The notes beneath the pieces were generated by a model that saw only the letters and a program-made list of their open reading frames with translations, searched no databases and had not been told where the DNA came from. A stretch of 6,618 bases of DNA from Ignavibacteria bacterium (lineage in GTDB: Bacteria > Bacteroidota > Ignavibacteria > Ignavibacteriales > Ignavibacteriaceae). Positions 6,464 to 6,618 of the stretch are shown here, one piece after another (the stretch's first letter is position 1; every line of letters starts with the position of its first letter). Position numbers and translations under genes: made by a program. The DNA lies in the NCBI GenBank assembly GCA_030648225.1, contig JAUSIA010000219.1, positions 1 to 6,618 of the forward strand. The letters run 5' to 3'.

Positions 6464-6481
6464 TATGTATAATTATTCAAA
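6464..6481 (-). promoter_or_regulatory. ARG box (ArgR operator), outer member of a pair
   Basis: TATGTATAATTATTCAAA matches the ARG-box consensus at 17 of 18 positions (one substitution in the left half-site). It forms a canonical pair with the box at 6443-6460 and begins 10 bases after the stop codon of the upstream gene. The argR gene in the same operon supplies the expected binding protein. Confidence 0.7.
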
Positions 6482-6491
6482 AGTATATCTA

Positions 6492-6618
6492 TTAATAAAT
6501 TCCTTTTTTGATTTCACTAACAAGTTCAATTTTGTCATTAAGAAGAATCACATTCACGCTTTTTTTATTAATCCATTCCGAAGTGATAAGTTTTTCAAAA
6601 TTTATTTTACCTGTTATA
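6492..6618 (-). CDS. 3' end of an unrecognised upstream gene
   Basis: An open frame enters from the right edge (complete codons from 6617) and ends with TAA at 6492-6494, giving 41 C-terminal residues that begin ITGKINFEKL and end SEIKKGIY. The alternation of charged and aliphatic residues and the lack of stops look like real coding sequence, but I do not recognise a family from this piece. It points the same way as the arg operon and ends 285 bases before argC. The ARG boxes and promoter in between suggest it is a separate transcription unit. Confidence 0.55.
   Translation of the reverse strand, partial: ITGKINFEKLITSEWINKKSVNVILLNDKIELVSEIKKGIY

Noticed and set aside
1..6618. Mobile elements, CRISPR arrays, tRNA or rRNA genes
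   Set aside because: No long repeats, transposase-like frames, cloverleaf or rRNA-like sequence are visible; the window is a compact biosynthetic operon.

Overview
This window carries an almost complete arginine biosynthesis operon on the minus strand, in transcription order argC-argJ-argB-argD-argR-argG-argH. It runs from about 6370 down to the left edge, where argH is cut off. The DNA is AT-rich, and six of the seven genes have family motifs intact enough to name with confidence (argR is a regulator, the rest enzymes). The order argCJBD-R-GH with the repressor gene embedded, and the ArgG sequence style, recall Chlorobi/Ignavibacteria-type bacteria. That placement is from memory of gene order and protein style, not from a search.

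Layout from right to left: 6492-6618 holds the last 41 codons of an unrecognised minus-strand gene. 6207-6491 is the 285-base control region. It contains three sites resembling ArgR operators (ARG boxes), a promoter with a perfect TTGACA -35 element, a possible 29-residue leader ORF ending in Trp-Arg-Arg-Pro, a short GC-rich patch that could fold, and an argC ribosome binding site in the loop of a small hairpin. The genes follow almost without gaps: argC and argJ overlap by 20 bases, argJ-argB are 18 apart, argB and argD overlap by 29, argD-argR are 2 apart, argR-argG 38 apart and argG-argH 2 apart.

Together the enzymes cover N-acetylglutamate to N-acetylornithine (ArgB, ArgC, ArgD), acetyl recycling to free ornithine (ArgJ), and citrulline to arginine (ArgG, ArgH). 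The carbamoyltransferase step (argF), which I recall lying between argD and argR in green sulfur bacteria, is absent here. ArgR, made from inside the operon, is expected to bind the ARG boxes with arginine as co-repressor and so close a feedback loop.

This is an ordinary metabolic operon rather than a new system. The parts most worth a second look are the control region (operator arrangement, leader ORF, GC-rich fold), the altered glycine motifs of ArgB, and the missing argF.
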